Shown here: piece after piece, positions 47,513-57,600 of the stretch
Position numbering within the stretch: position 1 is the first letter of the stretch
Layout of the letters: the number at the start of each line of letters is the position of its first letter
Source of the DNA: Hymenopellis radicata
Lineage: Eukaryota > Basidiomycota > Agaricomycetes > Agaricales > Physalacriaceae
Direction: 5' to 3'
Assembly (NCBI GenBank): GCA_015501595.1
Contig: JADNRX010000014.1
Coordinates: 343,317 to 407,316, forward strand
Length of the DNA: 64,000 bases
The notes under the pieces: model-generated
Seen by the model: only the letters and a program-made list of their open reading frames with translations
The model's database searches: none
Told to the model about the DNA's origin: nothing
Position numbers and translations under genes: made by a program

Positions 47513-48656
47513 TTACTCGATTTGCCCGATTACATTTCCGGCAGGTGAATACTCGCAAACATAGAAATTGGCTTTACCAAAACTCTAGATCCAGAGTCAA
47601 TATCATGTAGCTACAAAAAGCCGAGTTGAGCACTTACTGCATCAAAAATTCCATCACACGATGCTACAGCGCATCCCACTTGAGTGGTAGCCTTCCAGAC
47701 AACTTGAGTAAAGTGGTTGAGGGTACCCGCGCCATCATATCCTTCATCCGTCCAGGCTTTGATACCGGAAGCAATGGAAAAATCGCCCGACCCCGCCGCC
47801 AAATTCTCTCCATATGGACCAACTTTTCCCCGGAATGCTCGAACTTGCAGTTGTTAGCCCATTGTTGAGCAGCAGCAGCCAAATCGTCGCTCCATGTCAA
47901 ATCACTGGCGCCGTGTTGTGCGCGAACGTCATTGTGGCCTTGAGGTAGGCATCGATGTCGGATTGAGATGTAGAGCCGCTGTTGCTGCTGCTGCTATCAC
48001 TGGAAGAAGCAGGGGGAGCAGCTTCGGATGAGGACGTGGTAGTAGGCGCCTCAGTGGTCGTCGCTGGTGCCTGTTCCGTGGTTTCAGGGACCTCAGTGGT
48101 AGCTGGCGGCTCGCTGGTAGTGGAAGCAGGTTCGAAAAAGCTAGATGAAGTTTCAGGTGTGAAGGAAGTGAATTCGGAGGTGGACGTGGTGCTAGAAATA
48201 ACAGGGATAAAGGCCGCTGGAGAAGACGAAGGCTCTGACGTGGACGAGGACTCGACCAGAATGGAAGAAGAGAATGAAGAAGAAGGGACCGCCTCAGTGG
48301 AGGACGGAGTCGTCTCCGAGATGGCGGATGATGTCCAGGTGCCGACAGCACCTTCGGCAGACGAGACGACACTGATATTGCAAAGGAAAGTTATGAGTGG
48401 TTCATATCACGAACTGTAATTTTAAAACGTACGTGTCGCTTCCACAAGCCTCGGAGACAGTGGATTCATAAGAGCCGGACGAGGAAGACATGACCGAGCC
48501 CCATGGATCCGAGCCCATTACAGAGCCCGACCATCCCCAGCGCGTTTTGCAAAGCTGGATGCAGTCGGAGGTGCCCCAATGTTTTCGTGAACAGGCCGGA
48601 CCAGCCAGCGCTCCGGAGAACAGGGAAAGGGACACAGCGACGCGGATGGTAAGCAT
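47513..48656 (-). CDS. Secreted CAP/PR-1-like protein with Ser/Thr-rich stalk
   Basis: About 343 residues in three exons: 48433-48656, 47638-48371 and 47513-47584. A signal peptide (MLTIRVAVSLSLFSGALAG) precedes a short Cys-containing region, then a Ser/Thr/Glu-rich stalk of about 150 residues that is probably O-glycosylated. The CAP domain follows: YLKAHNDVRAQHGASDLTWS, PYGENLAAGSGDF, LNHFTQVVWKATTQVGCAVA and FYVCEYSPAGNVIGQ. Fungal CAP (Pry) proteins bind sterols and fatty acids outside the cell. One base is missing in each of two short runs, near 47829 and 47937, and must be restored for the domain to read through. Cell-wall or extracellular location inferred. Confidence 0.82.
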
Positions 48657-49028
48657 GCTGAAGGGTAAAGAAAGAGTGTGGTTACGAAGGAAAGGCGGGG
48701 TCAAGAACGACCTGTAGCGGGGAACGATGCACGAAAGATGGGATGCTTGGATTTCGGACCTGATGAATATTGAACTATATAATGTCGGCAAATACGGTGT
48801 TGCCATGCGCTCCTCTCGTTGCCAGGCCCATTTGTGATGCAAATGGAGTATAGTCCCGGAACACAGCAAGGGGAACGTAGAACAGCCAAGCGTCTTTGAA
48901 ATCCAGACGCAAATATGCAGCAGGCGTTGTCACAGATTTGTGCATTATGCAGCTCTGATCGAGGTTCTATTCCAAAAGAGCAAGCTGTTCCAAAACGGGG
49001 TTTGCTCGTTCCATCATCATCTATCATC
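48657..49028. promoter_or_regulatory. Divergent region between CAP gene and a small unknown gene
   Basis: These 372 bases separate two start codons on opposite strands. An ATG at 48915 opens a frame that continues into the small gene, so its protein could be longer at the N-terminus. No clear TATA is seen. Confidence 0.4.
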
Positions 49029-49621
49029 ATGTCCACACGGTCGCCCTTTTATATTTTGTTTTCACACTCGACACTGTCCCCAGCCCCTTCCAACACACTG
49101 GGCCATCCAACAATCCAATATCATTACGCCGATGACTCCCCTCTCAACCTGCTTCCGCAACCCCAGGAACACGTTTTGTTGTTGGATTTTCAGGCCGACT
49201 CCAACTCTCCACCACCTGTGAGGAGCATTTCAAGGGCGGTTACGGTCACTGGTATCAAGGTGGACGAAGGCATCGTTGCGGCGCCCGTCGACGGGCGTAA
49301 CGAGAAGATGTACATCATCGAAACCACCTCACTTGACGATCCGCAGAGGTACGTGTGAAGCATGTGTCACATAGCCTGGATAAGAGCATGCTTGGCAGAC
49401 AAGAGGCCGAATTGTCTATGAAATCTCCCCGCGATGTTCTCGCAGAATTCAAGTTAAAGTACGTGCTGTCTCTCATGTCGCGCCAAAGGGTGCTCATGAC
49501 GCGTAGGAATGCCATCTTGCGACGCGCGCTACATTACCCCGATAGTACTTCTGGTCAGAAGGTCGATACCACATCCACACTTTCGCCCACAAGCCCTCTA
49601 CCAATATCACCGTTACAGTAG
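49029..49621 (+). CDS. Small conserved basidiomycete protein, unknown function
   Basis: A 164-residue protein from exons 49029-49348, 49399-49458 and 49507-49621. The conserved N-terminal stretch HPTIQYHYADDSPLNLLPQP is followed by EHVLLLDFQAD and KMYIIETTSLDDPQR. The C-terminal part, VLAEFKLKNAILRRALHYPD, looks helical. I recall related sequences only as uncharacterised proteins in Agaricomycetes. No signal peptide, membrane helix or catalytic motif is visible. The start at 49029 is preferred because the extra residues from 48915 look non-conserved. Confidence 0.65.
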
Positions 49622-49785
49622 GTCATACGCTCAGTTTCTATTCAGTTTACGTTGCATGAGGTCAAATCATCAGCATCAAAGCCTGTTTGCGCTCAACACA
49701 CATGAAATGCATCGGTGATGCTCTGTACCAAGATTCACAACGTCCCGAATAAATACGCACGTTCTAGGTGTAATACAGATTAGGT

Positions 49786-50726
49786 CTATTTGCGCTTCTT
49801 GCCCTTGCTTTTACCACTTGCGGCTGGTGAGCTCTTCGACGTTGATGGCTCTTTGTCCTTTGGTTCGTCCCCAGCCATCATAGCAGAAAACCTAGAAGAA
49901 AGAAGTGTTAATATGACACGGAGCCGCATCCTACCGTGCACACTTACCCAGATTTGAAGTCGCCGCTTGTTATTGCGTTCTGCATCTTGGCCATTTTGGC
50001 TTGCTGTCCCTTGAATTCCTCGAGAGATTCCGGGTCCATGTTCTTCATCAGGTATGGCATAGCAAGAACCATACCGCCAGTGAAAATCATCATAAGAACC
50101 ATAGGACTCTTAAGCATTCCGAGGATGTTGAACGACTCGGGTGGAACGAAATACTTGTGATGAACTCGGGGAGTTAGGACAAGGGGTAGGCGAGTAGATT
50201 AGGGTAGGCGGGATTTAATGGGGTGGCAGGCATGTAAGGTCGAGCTTCCACTGTGTCCTGGAGTACGTCGATGCGTAACTGAATGGATTGATGTTATTTG
50301 TAGGTCGCAAGGCATGCATTAAAGACTCACTAGGTCGAATGCGTGATCATGAGCAGAAATTGATAGAATATAGACACCCTCAGGAACATCGTATCTAAAA
50401 CCGGTCAGAATAGAACGCGAATCAAGAAATACGTGGAACATACATCGTGAATGAGCCATTTACAACGACGCCGCCGCCCATCTTCCCGTTATCTAAGATA
50501 ACCCTCGCAGGTCCAAGTTGCCGCGGGCCTGTTCAGTGGCGTGTTCAATACGAGTCAAAGTCCAGCCGATATAATTACCTGGACATATCTCATTCCATTG
50601 TATGCGGCCTCTGATGTCGACGGCAGATATAAGACTACAGGAAAAATAGTTAGCTAGAGCACGTCGAAGAGAAGATTGGGCGGACCTCGCAAGCCCTAGC
50701 AGACACAGCAGGAATAACCGTGCCAT
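49786..50726 (-). CDS. EMC7: ER membrane protein complex subunit 7
   Basis: About 227 residues from six exons: 50686-50726, 50579-50634, 50444-50528, 50331-50394, 49948-50278 and 49786-49891. A signal peptide (MARLFLLCLLGLA) is followed by a lumenal beta-sandwich domain: SAVDIRGRIQWNEICPG, MGGGVVVNGSFTIYDVPEG, YILSISAHDHAFDL. Then HHKYFVPPESFNILGMLKSP leads to one transmembrane helix (MVLMMIFTGGMVLAMPYLM) and a basic tail ending SKGKKRK. EMC inserts tail-anchored and polytopic proteins in the ER. A missing C (G4 run at 50183-50186 on the plus strand) breaks the fifth exon. It is head-to-head with UTP23, 100 bp apart. Confidence 0.85.
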
Positions 50727-50826
50727 AAAGTTGTGGAAGAGTAGAACAGAGAGCGCTTTCCTTTTATGGCGCCGCCGCAAAAGGAAGGTCAACCTCATTT
50801 CCTCCTTCCAACTGCCGATATCCAAA
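50727..50826. promoter_or_regulatory. Shared EMC7/UTP23 divergent promoter
   Basis: Exactly 100 bp separate the two start codons. The sequence holds a GC-rich core, GGCGCCGCCGC, flanked by purine and pyrimidine tracts, but no TATA or CCAAT box. Confidence 0.45.
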
Positions 50827-51846
50827 ATGCGGCAAAAAAGAGCGAAAACCTACCGGAAACTCATGGCGCTGTACTCCACTACATTTGGATTCCGTCAGCC
50901 ATACCAAGTCCTCAGTGAGTCAAGCATGCTCTCATATACCATCTAAATCTGCTTTGTAGTCGACTCCGAAATGTGTAAACACTCGGTCTCCGCCAATACC
51001 GATCTCGTCAAACAATTATCTACTGTTCTTCACGGAGAGGTCAAGCCAAGTCTGTCTCCACAAACATTTTTGGTCTGGAAACCTACCTGAATTCGAAGCT
51101 CAGTGATAACACAATGTTGCATACACGAGCTCTACTTGCAAGGAAAGACCCACCAGGGTTCAGTAGACCTGGCGAAGATGTTCGAACGGAGGAAATGCAA
51201 TCATCGAGAGCCTATACCAGGTGATGAATGCCTAAAGAGCGTCGTTGGCGAGTCTTTGTGCACTACATTTGACGTTGTATCATTGACGGATTTTCAGGCG
51301 AAACGAACAAGCATCGATATGTTATTGCTAGCCAGTCTCAGCCGCTTAGATCCAAACTACGCGCCATTCCTGCTGTCCCTCTTGTACACATCAATAGGGC
51401 TGTCATGGTATTAGAGCCTCCGAGCGATAAAACCCTGCAAACGAAATCCATGGCGCGTCCGTTCCTTTCTGAGTTTTGCATCTCCGTCTCAATCTTGAAC
51501 ATAGGCAGAGGAAGAGGCGCTTAAGCCATTGACAGAAGCAGATCAGGCGCTCGTCGGTCCCAAACCAGAAGAACCTCCAAAAAAGAAGAAGAAAGGACCG
51601 AAAGGACCCAATCCCTTAAGCGTGAAGAAGAAAAAGCCCCCTGCGCCCCCTCCATCTGCTATGCCTCAGGTTAAAACAGGCGAGAAGAGAAAACGAGATG
51701 ACGATCATGTCAATGACCCGGGACAAGAAGGTGAATCTAGCCAAGTGGGATCTGGAAGGAAGCGGAAACGAAGACGAAAAGGCGCTACGGGTGATATTGC
51801 TCTTCATGTCGAAGGCAAACCCGTCGATGCGGAATTATCTTTGTAG
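50827..51846 (+). CDS. UTP23: SSU processome protein Utp23 (PIN-like)
   Basis: A 272-residue nucleolar factor needed for early 18S rRNA processing and snR30 release. Exons 50827-50914, 50960-51049, 51104-51247, 51298-51456 and 51509-51846. Signatures: MRQKRAKTYRKLMALYSTTF, GFRQPYQVLIDSEMC, MITQCCIHELYLQGK, AKMFERRKCNHREPI with the zinc-binding Cys/His residues, CLKSVVGETNKHRYVIASQ and INRAVMVLEPPSD. The tail is Lys-rich with GRKRKRRRKG, a nucleolar signal. The third intron starts GCGAGT and only the GC-AG reading yields the conserved GETNKHRY. Intact frame. Confidence 0.9.
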
Positions 51847-52410
51847 ACGCGCGCTGTACCTCATGTTGCACTTGACAGCCTTTCATCTCGCACATTGGGA
51901 TGAAATGAGTCTGATTTCTCAGGCTTGACGCGTTTTCTCGTTGTAGGACCATTTGGCAAAATAGACTACACGTCAAGCTGTAGGTTCTCGCATCCGTCGT
52001 TCACTATTTGCGTAACTCCTCTCCCTTTCCATTTTACTTCTCGATACGCTACGACTTCCACGCGCCTTTTCTGGCGTCGTCTCTTTTGCCATCGCAGGAA
52101 AGATTGTGGACGAGCCTGCAGAAGGAGTCAGCCTCGTCATGTCAGTACTGATCAAGGGTCGTTAATCTTTCAGTTCTACGTCTACGTGGTGGAGCTGAAA
52201 TCAGTCCTGCTCTACGTCTTAAGACTTTCTGACATAGGCAGAGCACTTTCTTCGCATATCACATGTACTACTAGATCTCAAGGATGTGCGAGATACACTC
52301 GCCGAAAAGTATGGATTATTTGTAAGACGTTGCAGCCGAAAGATCAACTTTGAATAGGATCCTTCATCTGCCTGTTTACACACTGCCAACAGTGATACCT
52401 TCCCACCACA
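51847..52410 (+). other. Intergenic with a possible orphan exon at 52238-52357
   Basis: From an acceptor TAG at 52235-52237 a 39-codon frame runs to TAG at 52355-52357. Its product (VLLDLKDVRDTLAEKYGLFV, then RRCSRKINFE) has the amphipathic look of a real C-terminus. Earlier pieces such as GPFGKIDYTSS near 51952 and GKIVDEPAEGVSLVMSVLIK near 52098 could belong to the same small gene. I could not join them in frame and do not recognise the family. Confidence 0.3.
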
Positions 52411-53987
52411 ATGGCACCCAGTCAAGTCGACATGGAAGAAGGTACGCCAGGGCGCGAAAACATACACTCAAAGCGTCTAACATTTCAATTTGGGACGAAA
52501 AGAAGCTCGGCATTTTTCGAATGTGATTGCCACATTCCATGAGTACCAAAAGTATTCCGTACGAAGCTGATCTTCAATCTCTTTCGCTCTCAATTGACGT
52601 TGGCGCAGTTATCTGCTAACAATCGTCGGCGAAAGGATCTGTACAAACTGCCAAAGGCTGACCAGGAACTCTTCGTGGCCTTGGGATACAGAGAAAAGCT
52701 GAATTTGGTCGACGAGGCGATTCTGAAGAATGCGGAATTTCTAGAGGGCATCGTCAGTGGCCCGGGCATATTTGATGGCGACGATGACGACGAAGACGCG
52801 CCAGAGGTCGACGTCGAAATGAATCACGAACGTACGTCCTTGATCGTTCCCATTGTCCCTGCTCTAATCCGTATCGCACAGATGCGTGCAACGATGATGG
52901 CCATTCTCACAGCCATGGGCATGGGCATGCTGAGCACAGTCACTCACACGACGAACCTCGTGCGCCTCCTGATCATGGGCACAGTCACTCGCACGACGGA
53001 CCCTCCCATTCCCATTCCCACTCCCATGGCCGCGGATTCCACTCCCCGCCGCCGCCAGGCCAAAAGTACAAACCAACCGAGTTCGATATGGACAAGCTAC
53101 GGTCTACGCTGAAGCAATTTCGTCCGTGATTGGAGTTCAGAAGGTCTTCCTGAACGGGAATCGTGTTATACTCCCATGAAGGACGCGCTATTAGAGCATT
53201 TCAAAGGAAAGACTGACGAGGAAAAGGCCAGTTTGAGGGTCCTCGTCCCCGGGGCTGGTCTCGGCAGATTGGCTTTCGATGTCGCGAATTTGGGTGCGCT
53301 AATGTCACGTAGCTCCCATGTTCTCCTTTCTGATGATGCTCAGGCTTCCACACTCAAGGCAACGAGTTCTCACATTACATGCTACTCGCGTCGTATTTCA
53401 TTCTCAATCGCACCTCCGCACCTCTCACTCATGCCATATACCCCTACGTGCACACCTTCAGCAACGCGTACAACAAGGATACTATCCTACGCGAGATAAA
53501 GATTCCCGACGTCAAGGTAGAAATAAAGAACGGAACGCGATTCGAACTCGTCGCAGGTGACTTTGAGGAGATCTACGGACAACCTGATAACCAAGAGGAC
53601 GAAGTCCATGCAGGACAATTCGACGCGATATTGACGTGCTTCTTTATCGACACGGCCAAAAATCCCCTCTCTTACCTGCGCACTCTCCATCGTATCCTGG
53701 CACCCGGTGGCGTCTGGATCAACCTGGGACCTCTCCTGTGGCACTTTGAAAACAATCAGACGGGCGATGTAAGCATCGAACTAGATCTGAACGAGGTCAA
53801 GGAGCTCTGTAAAACCGTCGGGTTTGACCTCTCTGTGCGTTGTTTCACCAATTGAAGCCGTACTTGTACTGATGGGATCCAGAACGAACGTGAAATCCAC
53901 ACAACATACACGAGTAACTCGGCAGCAATGCTTGGGTATATGTATCATGCTCAATTTTGGACTGCGACTAAAGAGATTAAGAATTAA
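52411..53987 (+). CDS. CARNMT1: Carnosine N-methyltransferase (N2227 family) with His-rich insert
   Basis: About 438 residues from exons 52411-52441, 52503-52558, 52609-52831, 52882-53293, 53344-53834 and 53883-53987. This SAM-dependent enzyme family methylates carnosine or protein histidine. Motifs: ARHFSNVIATFHEYQKYSLS, RVLVPGAGLGRLAFDVANLG (SAM-binding), GFHTQGNEFSHYMLLASYFI, FDAILTCFFIDTAKNPLSYL, APGGVWINLGPLLWHFEN and SAAMLGYMYHAQFWTATK. Between about residues 105 and 165 lies a His-Ser-Gly-rich insert (HSHSHGHGHAEHSHSHD), absent from animal homologues as I recall them. One extra base near 53118 disturbs the frame before RDWSSEGLPERES. Confidence 0.85.
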
Positions 53988-54811
53988 GAGGTATACATCA
54001 TGATATAGCGAACTGATTGAATTTGGTGTTTGTAGAAAAGTAATCGAGATTACCGAGTTGTGCTTTTACGCGCGGGGCTCTACTGTGCAAGGACCACCGG
54101 TACTGTCAAGCATCTTTTTTCGGTTCGATGGCTCAGCGCAGCGTTCACCGTTGACGAACAACAACCGCTTCAAGCCACGATATACCCTACATGTATACTT
54201 TCTACAGCAGTTACCTACTAGTCATGATGCCGAAGGAACCTCGAGGTTTTTGGATCAACCATGCCAATCGCGCGTCAACCGACAATGGTGTGAGACTTAC
54301 CATCCACGAGAACAAGTGCCGCAATCGTGTTCACCCGATGCCAGTGGGAATGGACGAACGTGATCGTATGCGTCCGATGCCAACGTTCGCTACACGTCGA
54401 ATAGGTTATCGCTTCCTAATGTCCTTCCGTCTCAGCAGCTTCGCATCATGGTTGGCGCCTGGAAGTAAAGTCTCCATCTAAATGCTGCTAGCTGGACTAG
54501 TTCTAACAATGCGTCTAGCCGTGCAGCTTCATACAGAATTGTAGTGTGCGGTTGTATCCTGATACCTTGGCAGTTTGGCGGGTTGGCGAATTGACCCAAG
54601 GGATTTTGTCTATAGCATATGATTTACGTTCTGTCGAGAGAAGAGTCGAGTAATACAGAAAGTAACGCTAACGCTATTAACGATATTCATCGGACTCGCG
54701 GTAGGCCCGCAGAGCAGAGTCGAGACCGGTCGCAAACGATGGTTGGGGTAATACCCTGATCAAATTTAGAAATTCCAGAAAAAGGGTGACCTCTTATTTA
54801 TTAAGGCTACG
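53988..54811. other. Intergenic, no gene recognised
   Basis: About 820 bases with open frames of up to 100 codons that show no domain and have unusual composition. They are not accepted as genes. The 3' flank of the methyltransferase gene and the promoter of the reductase lie here. Confidence 0.4.
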
Positions 54812-56040
54812 ATGAACCACGCTCAAGTTGCATTTGTTGCTTCCATCGTCCTCCCTTTTGTTGTGCTCGTCGTTCTGCAGCGCGCGCTCTCCTCTTCGCT
54901 TAACGCAGCAGGCATACACTTCAGCGACTTGATCCTAATTGGCTTACCGAAGGACGTCAATAATCCTGAAATGGGCTCGCACACATTCGAGGAGCTCGTC
55001 GTGAGCACCAAGGCGTACTTGCACGCTTTCGACGTGCCCGGCGTCGGCACGGTTGATGTGCTCTCGCCACCCTTCATTGGCACGCTGGCAGTCCTGCTCG
55101 CTGCCTTCGTCTGGACTACACTGTTCCAAAAGAGTTCGTATCCCTTTCCTGCACGCTGTCGTACCACTTACCCTGTCCAGGCCGGCCCAAGGTTCTGGAC
55201 CCCACAAAATGGCAGACCTTCCCACTCACCCAAAAGACCCAAATATCCCCCAACACGGCCATCTACCGGTTCACCCTGCCCACAAGTACATCAATCCTCG
55301 GTCTTCCAACTGGCCAGCACATCCAGGTTTCTGCTGAAATCAACGGCAAGGATGTGATGCGCTCGTACACCCCCACCTCATCCGACGACGACATGGGGCA
55401 CTTTGACCTCCTCATCAAGTCGTACGAGAAGGGCAACATTTCCCGCCTTTTCTCTCTCCTCAAGATCGGGGACACCATCAAAGTGAAAGGTCCCAAGGGC
55501 CAGTTCAACTACACCCCCGACCTCACCGACAGCATTGGCATGATTGCGGGTGGCACGGGCATCACTCCCATGATCCAGATTATCCGTGCGGCACTCAAAA
55601 ACCCCCTCGATAACACGCGTCTGAGCCTTATTTACGCCAACGTCAATGAGGAGGACATTCTTCTCAAGAAGGAGCTCGATACCCTGGTAGATACCCATGG
55701 CGCCAACGGACGTTTCAAGGTGCACTACGTGCTCAACAACCCTCCCAATGGATGGACCGGCGGTGTTGGGTTCGTGAGCAAGGATATGATCAAGGAGCAT
55801 CTTCCAGAGGCCGGCATTCCCTCCAAGATACTGATGTGCGGTCCTCCGCCAATGGTTTCCGCTATGAAGTGGGTTCCCTCCTTATCCTTAACCTACTGAT
55901 CCTAAATCGCGTCTAGGAAACACCTTGACGAACTCAAGTTCCCTCAACCAAGGGCTGTCTCTAAGCTGGTGGACCAGGTACGCTTCGTGACTGCTTCATG
56001 TATAACACTGACGTGTCGGTTATAGGTCTTCGTGTTCTAA
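54812..56040 (+). CDS. CBR1: NADH-cytochrome b5 reductase
   Basis: A 361-residue FAD enzyme that passes electrons from NADH to cytochrome b5. Exons 54812-55133, 55181-55868, 55917-55977 and 56026-56040; the last coding exon is just 15 bases (VFVF and stop). The N-terminus has a hydrophobic segment ([17 protein letters not shown]) and a second one near residue 95, so it is membrane bound. The FAD site is [19 protein letters not shown], with [13 protein letters not shown] before it. NADH-site motifs are [16 protein letters not shown] and [13 protein letters not shown]. The N-terminal extension of about 100 residues before the FAD domain is longer than in yeast Cbr1. It ends 87 bp from the next gene, tail to tail. 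Confidence 0.88.
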
Positions 56041-56127
56041 GTAGATAACTCTTATTCCTTAACGTTGTTTGGTGTCAATAATCGTAATTAATTGCTCTGT
56101 AGAGATTCACGGTATCTGCATGCGATA

Positions 56128-57378
56128 TCACTGCACGACTAACGCGAGTAAGACGAATAACACGGGCGCTACAGCAGCTACTCTTCCAACATTGCGCCAC
56201 GGGACGAACTTCACCAGTCCCCATAATGCATATGCAAAAGGGGCTACAGTAAGGCGCCAGGCCCATTTTCTGTAGGGCAGAGGGAGCCGAGCGAGAATGG
56301 ACAGAGGTGGGGGAAAGTAGTAAGGTATAGAGTAATACGCGGTAACGGCGTAGAACTGCTTTTGCCACTCGTCTTCTGGTGTAGCTGGCGCTGGCGAAGC
56401 TGCAAGAAGGAAAAACGCGACAATGATGGCGAAGAATGAGATGAACGCGATTGATAGAAAGGCCGAACGCGTCTGTAGAGGGGTTGGCGTCGTGATGGAC
56501 AGTATCTTGAAATGGCTAAATTGCAAGAACGTATCTCGCAGGGACCATGACATCAATGTGAAGGCCAGCAGCAATACGGGTATAAACATGGTCAATGGCT
56601 TTAACCGCGCGAACGCTGTTCTCAGCCTCCATGCTGCTGGCAACGTCGACTCCGGAACAACTAACAAGGGTGATGGAAAATCCGTGAGATGGAGCTGTAA
56701 GGTGTATACCCCAAACGCCAACAGCAAAACTCCGAACGCGGTTGAATCCCGCGGTACGCCAACACCGAGAAAGAACGCGAACAGCGTAAGCGTGGATGGG
56801 GAACGGCAGCGAATGTTGAACAGGATGAGGAAGAATTCGCGCACTCTGAACGCCTCGGAATAGTAGATGACAGCGCGATCGGGTGGGTTGATCACGTAGC
56901 TGATGACCAGCGCATACCCCGCCACATATGTCAACAAGTCCAATAGATGGGCGACCCTCGGTGGGACAGCACCGTCAATACGAGGACGGCCGTTTCGCCA
57001 GGTAGAAGTGAGGGCTGCATGAAAGAGTCGATCGGTAGGCGAATGGAGAGCGGAGATGTCAACTAGGGTTGTCTGCTTTCCTGTGCCGGCTTGTTCGACG
57101 GGCGTGAACAACGCCTCGTCCAGATCTTTATCTGAGCAGTATTCCGCTGCAAACTCGCCCCATAATTTGCGCACTTCGTTGCTGTACGCATATTGTGCAG
57201 AGGCATGCCCCTGCATTTGGTCTACAGCGTCCCATACATTAGACGTTGATAGAGAGGACACCTGCTGGGCGGGCGGCGAGAGCTCGAGAATAGCGCGCGC
57301 TACGCGTACACCCCGAGAAGGAAGAAGGGGCGACTGTTCGTCATTCGGGCTGGGTTCGCGTACATGATGGTCGCTCAT
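56128..57378 (-). CDS. Intronless multi-pass membrane protein, unknown function
   Basis: A 416-residue protein in a single exon, rare in this intron-rich window. The soluble N-terminal 150 residues (SPLLPSRGVRVARAILEL; AVDQMQGHASAQYAYSNEV) are followed by about eight hydrophobic segments, such as LLTYVAGYALVISYVI, LFAFFLGVGVPRDSTAFGVL, FIPVLLLAFTLMSW and SIAFISFFAIIVAFFLLAA, ending in APVLFVLLALVVQ. The N-terminal EQSPLLPS resembles a dileucine sorting signal. Start chosen at MSDHHVREP; an ATG 22 codons upstream (57444) is also in frame. I do not recognise a transporter family. Confidence 0.7.
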   Translation of the reverse strand: MSDHHVREPSPNDEQSPLLPSRGVRVARAILELSPPAQQVSSLSTSNVWDAVDQMQGHASAQYAYSNEVRKLWGEFAAEYCSDKDLDEALFTPVEQAGTGKQTTLVDISALHSPTDRLFHAALTSTWRNGRPRIDGAVPPRVAHLLDLLTYVAGYALVISYVINPPDRAVIYYSEAFRVREFFLILFNIRCRSPSTLTLFAFFLGVGVPRDSTAFGVLLLAFGVYTLQLHLTDFPSPLLVVPESTLPAAWRLRTAFARLKPLTMFIPVLLLAFTLMSWSLRDTFLQFSHFKILSITTPTPLQTRSAFLSIAFISFFAIIVAFFLLAASPAPATPEDEWQKQFYAVTAYYSIPYYFPPPLSILARLPLPYRKWAWRLTVAPFAYALWGLVKFVPWRNVGRVAAVAPVLFVLLALVVQ

Positions 57379-57600
57379 GGCAAGATACTTTTGATGGCAA
57401 ATTCTTGAGGTCCACCCAAAAGCCGCCCGTCTCCGACTCTCCACCTCAAAATACCTTGCGACCTCTACAAATATAAAATACTTCTCAAGTATTTCGAGCT
57501 TAACGAAGAACGCGTACGCGAGTCTCTTTCAGGTTCTTAGCCACTGAGGCGTCTGACGGAAAGAATCAAAGCCGAGGTCATTATAATATACCGGTCCAGT

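Noticed and set aside
47929..48419. Two long overlapping frames in the CAP stalk region (Pro/Leu/Arg-rich minus, Val/Glu-rich plus)
   Set aside because: Products of low-complexity DNA. The third frame gives the Ser/Thr stalk that joins the signal peptide to the CAP domain.
51448..51508. Possible eighth GC-AG intron in UTP23 (GCGCGT donor)
   Set aside because: A normal GT-AG choice (GTCCGT...GGCAG) also keeps the frame, giving SMAQEEALK.
54058..54481. Two plus-strand frames upstream of the cytochrome b5 reductase gene
   Set aside because: No recognisable domain and no continuation by plausible introns.
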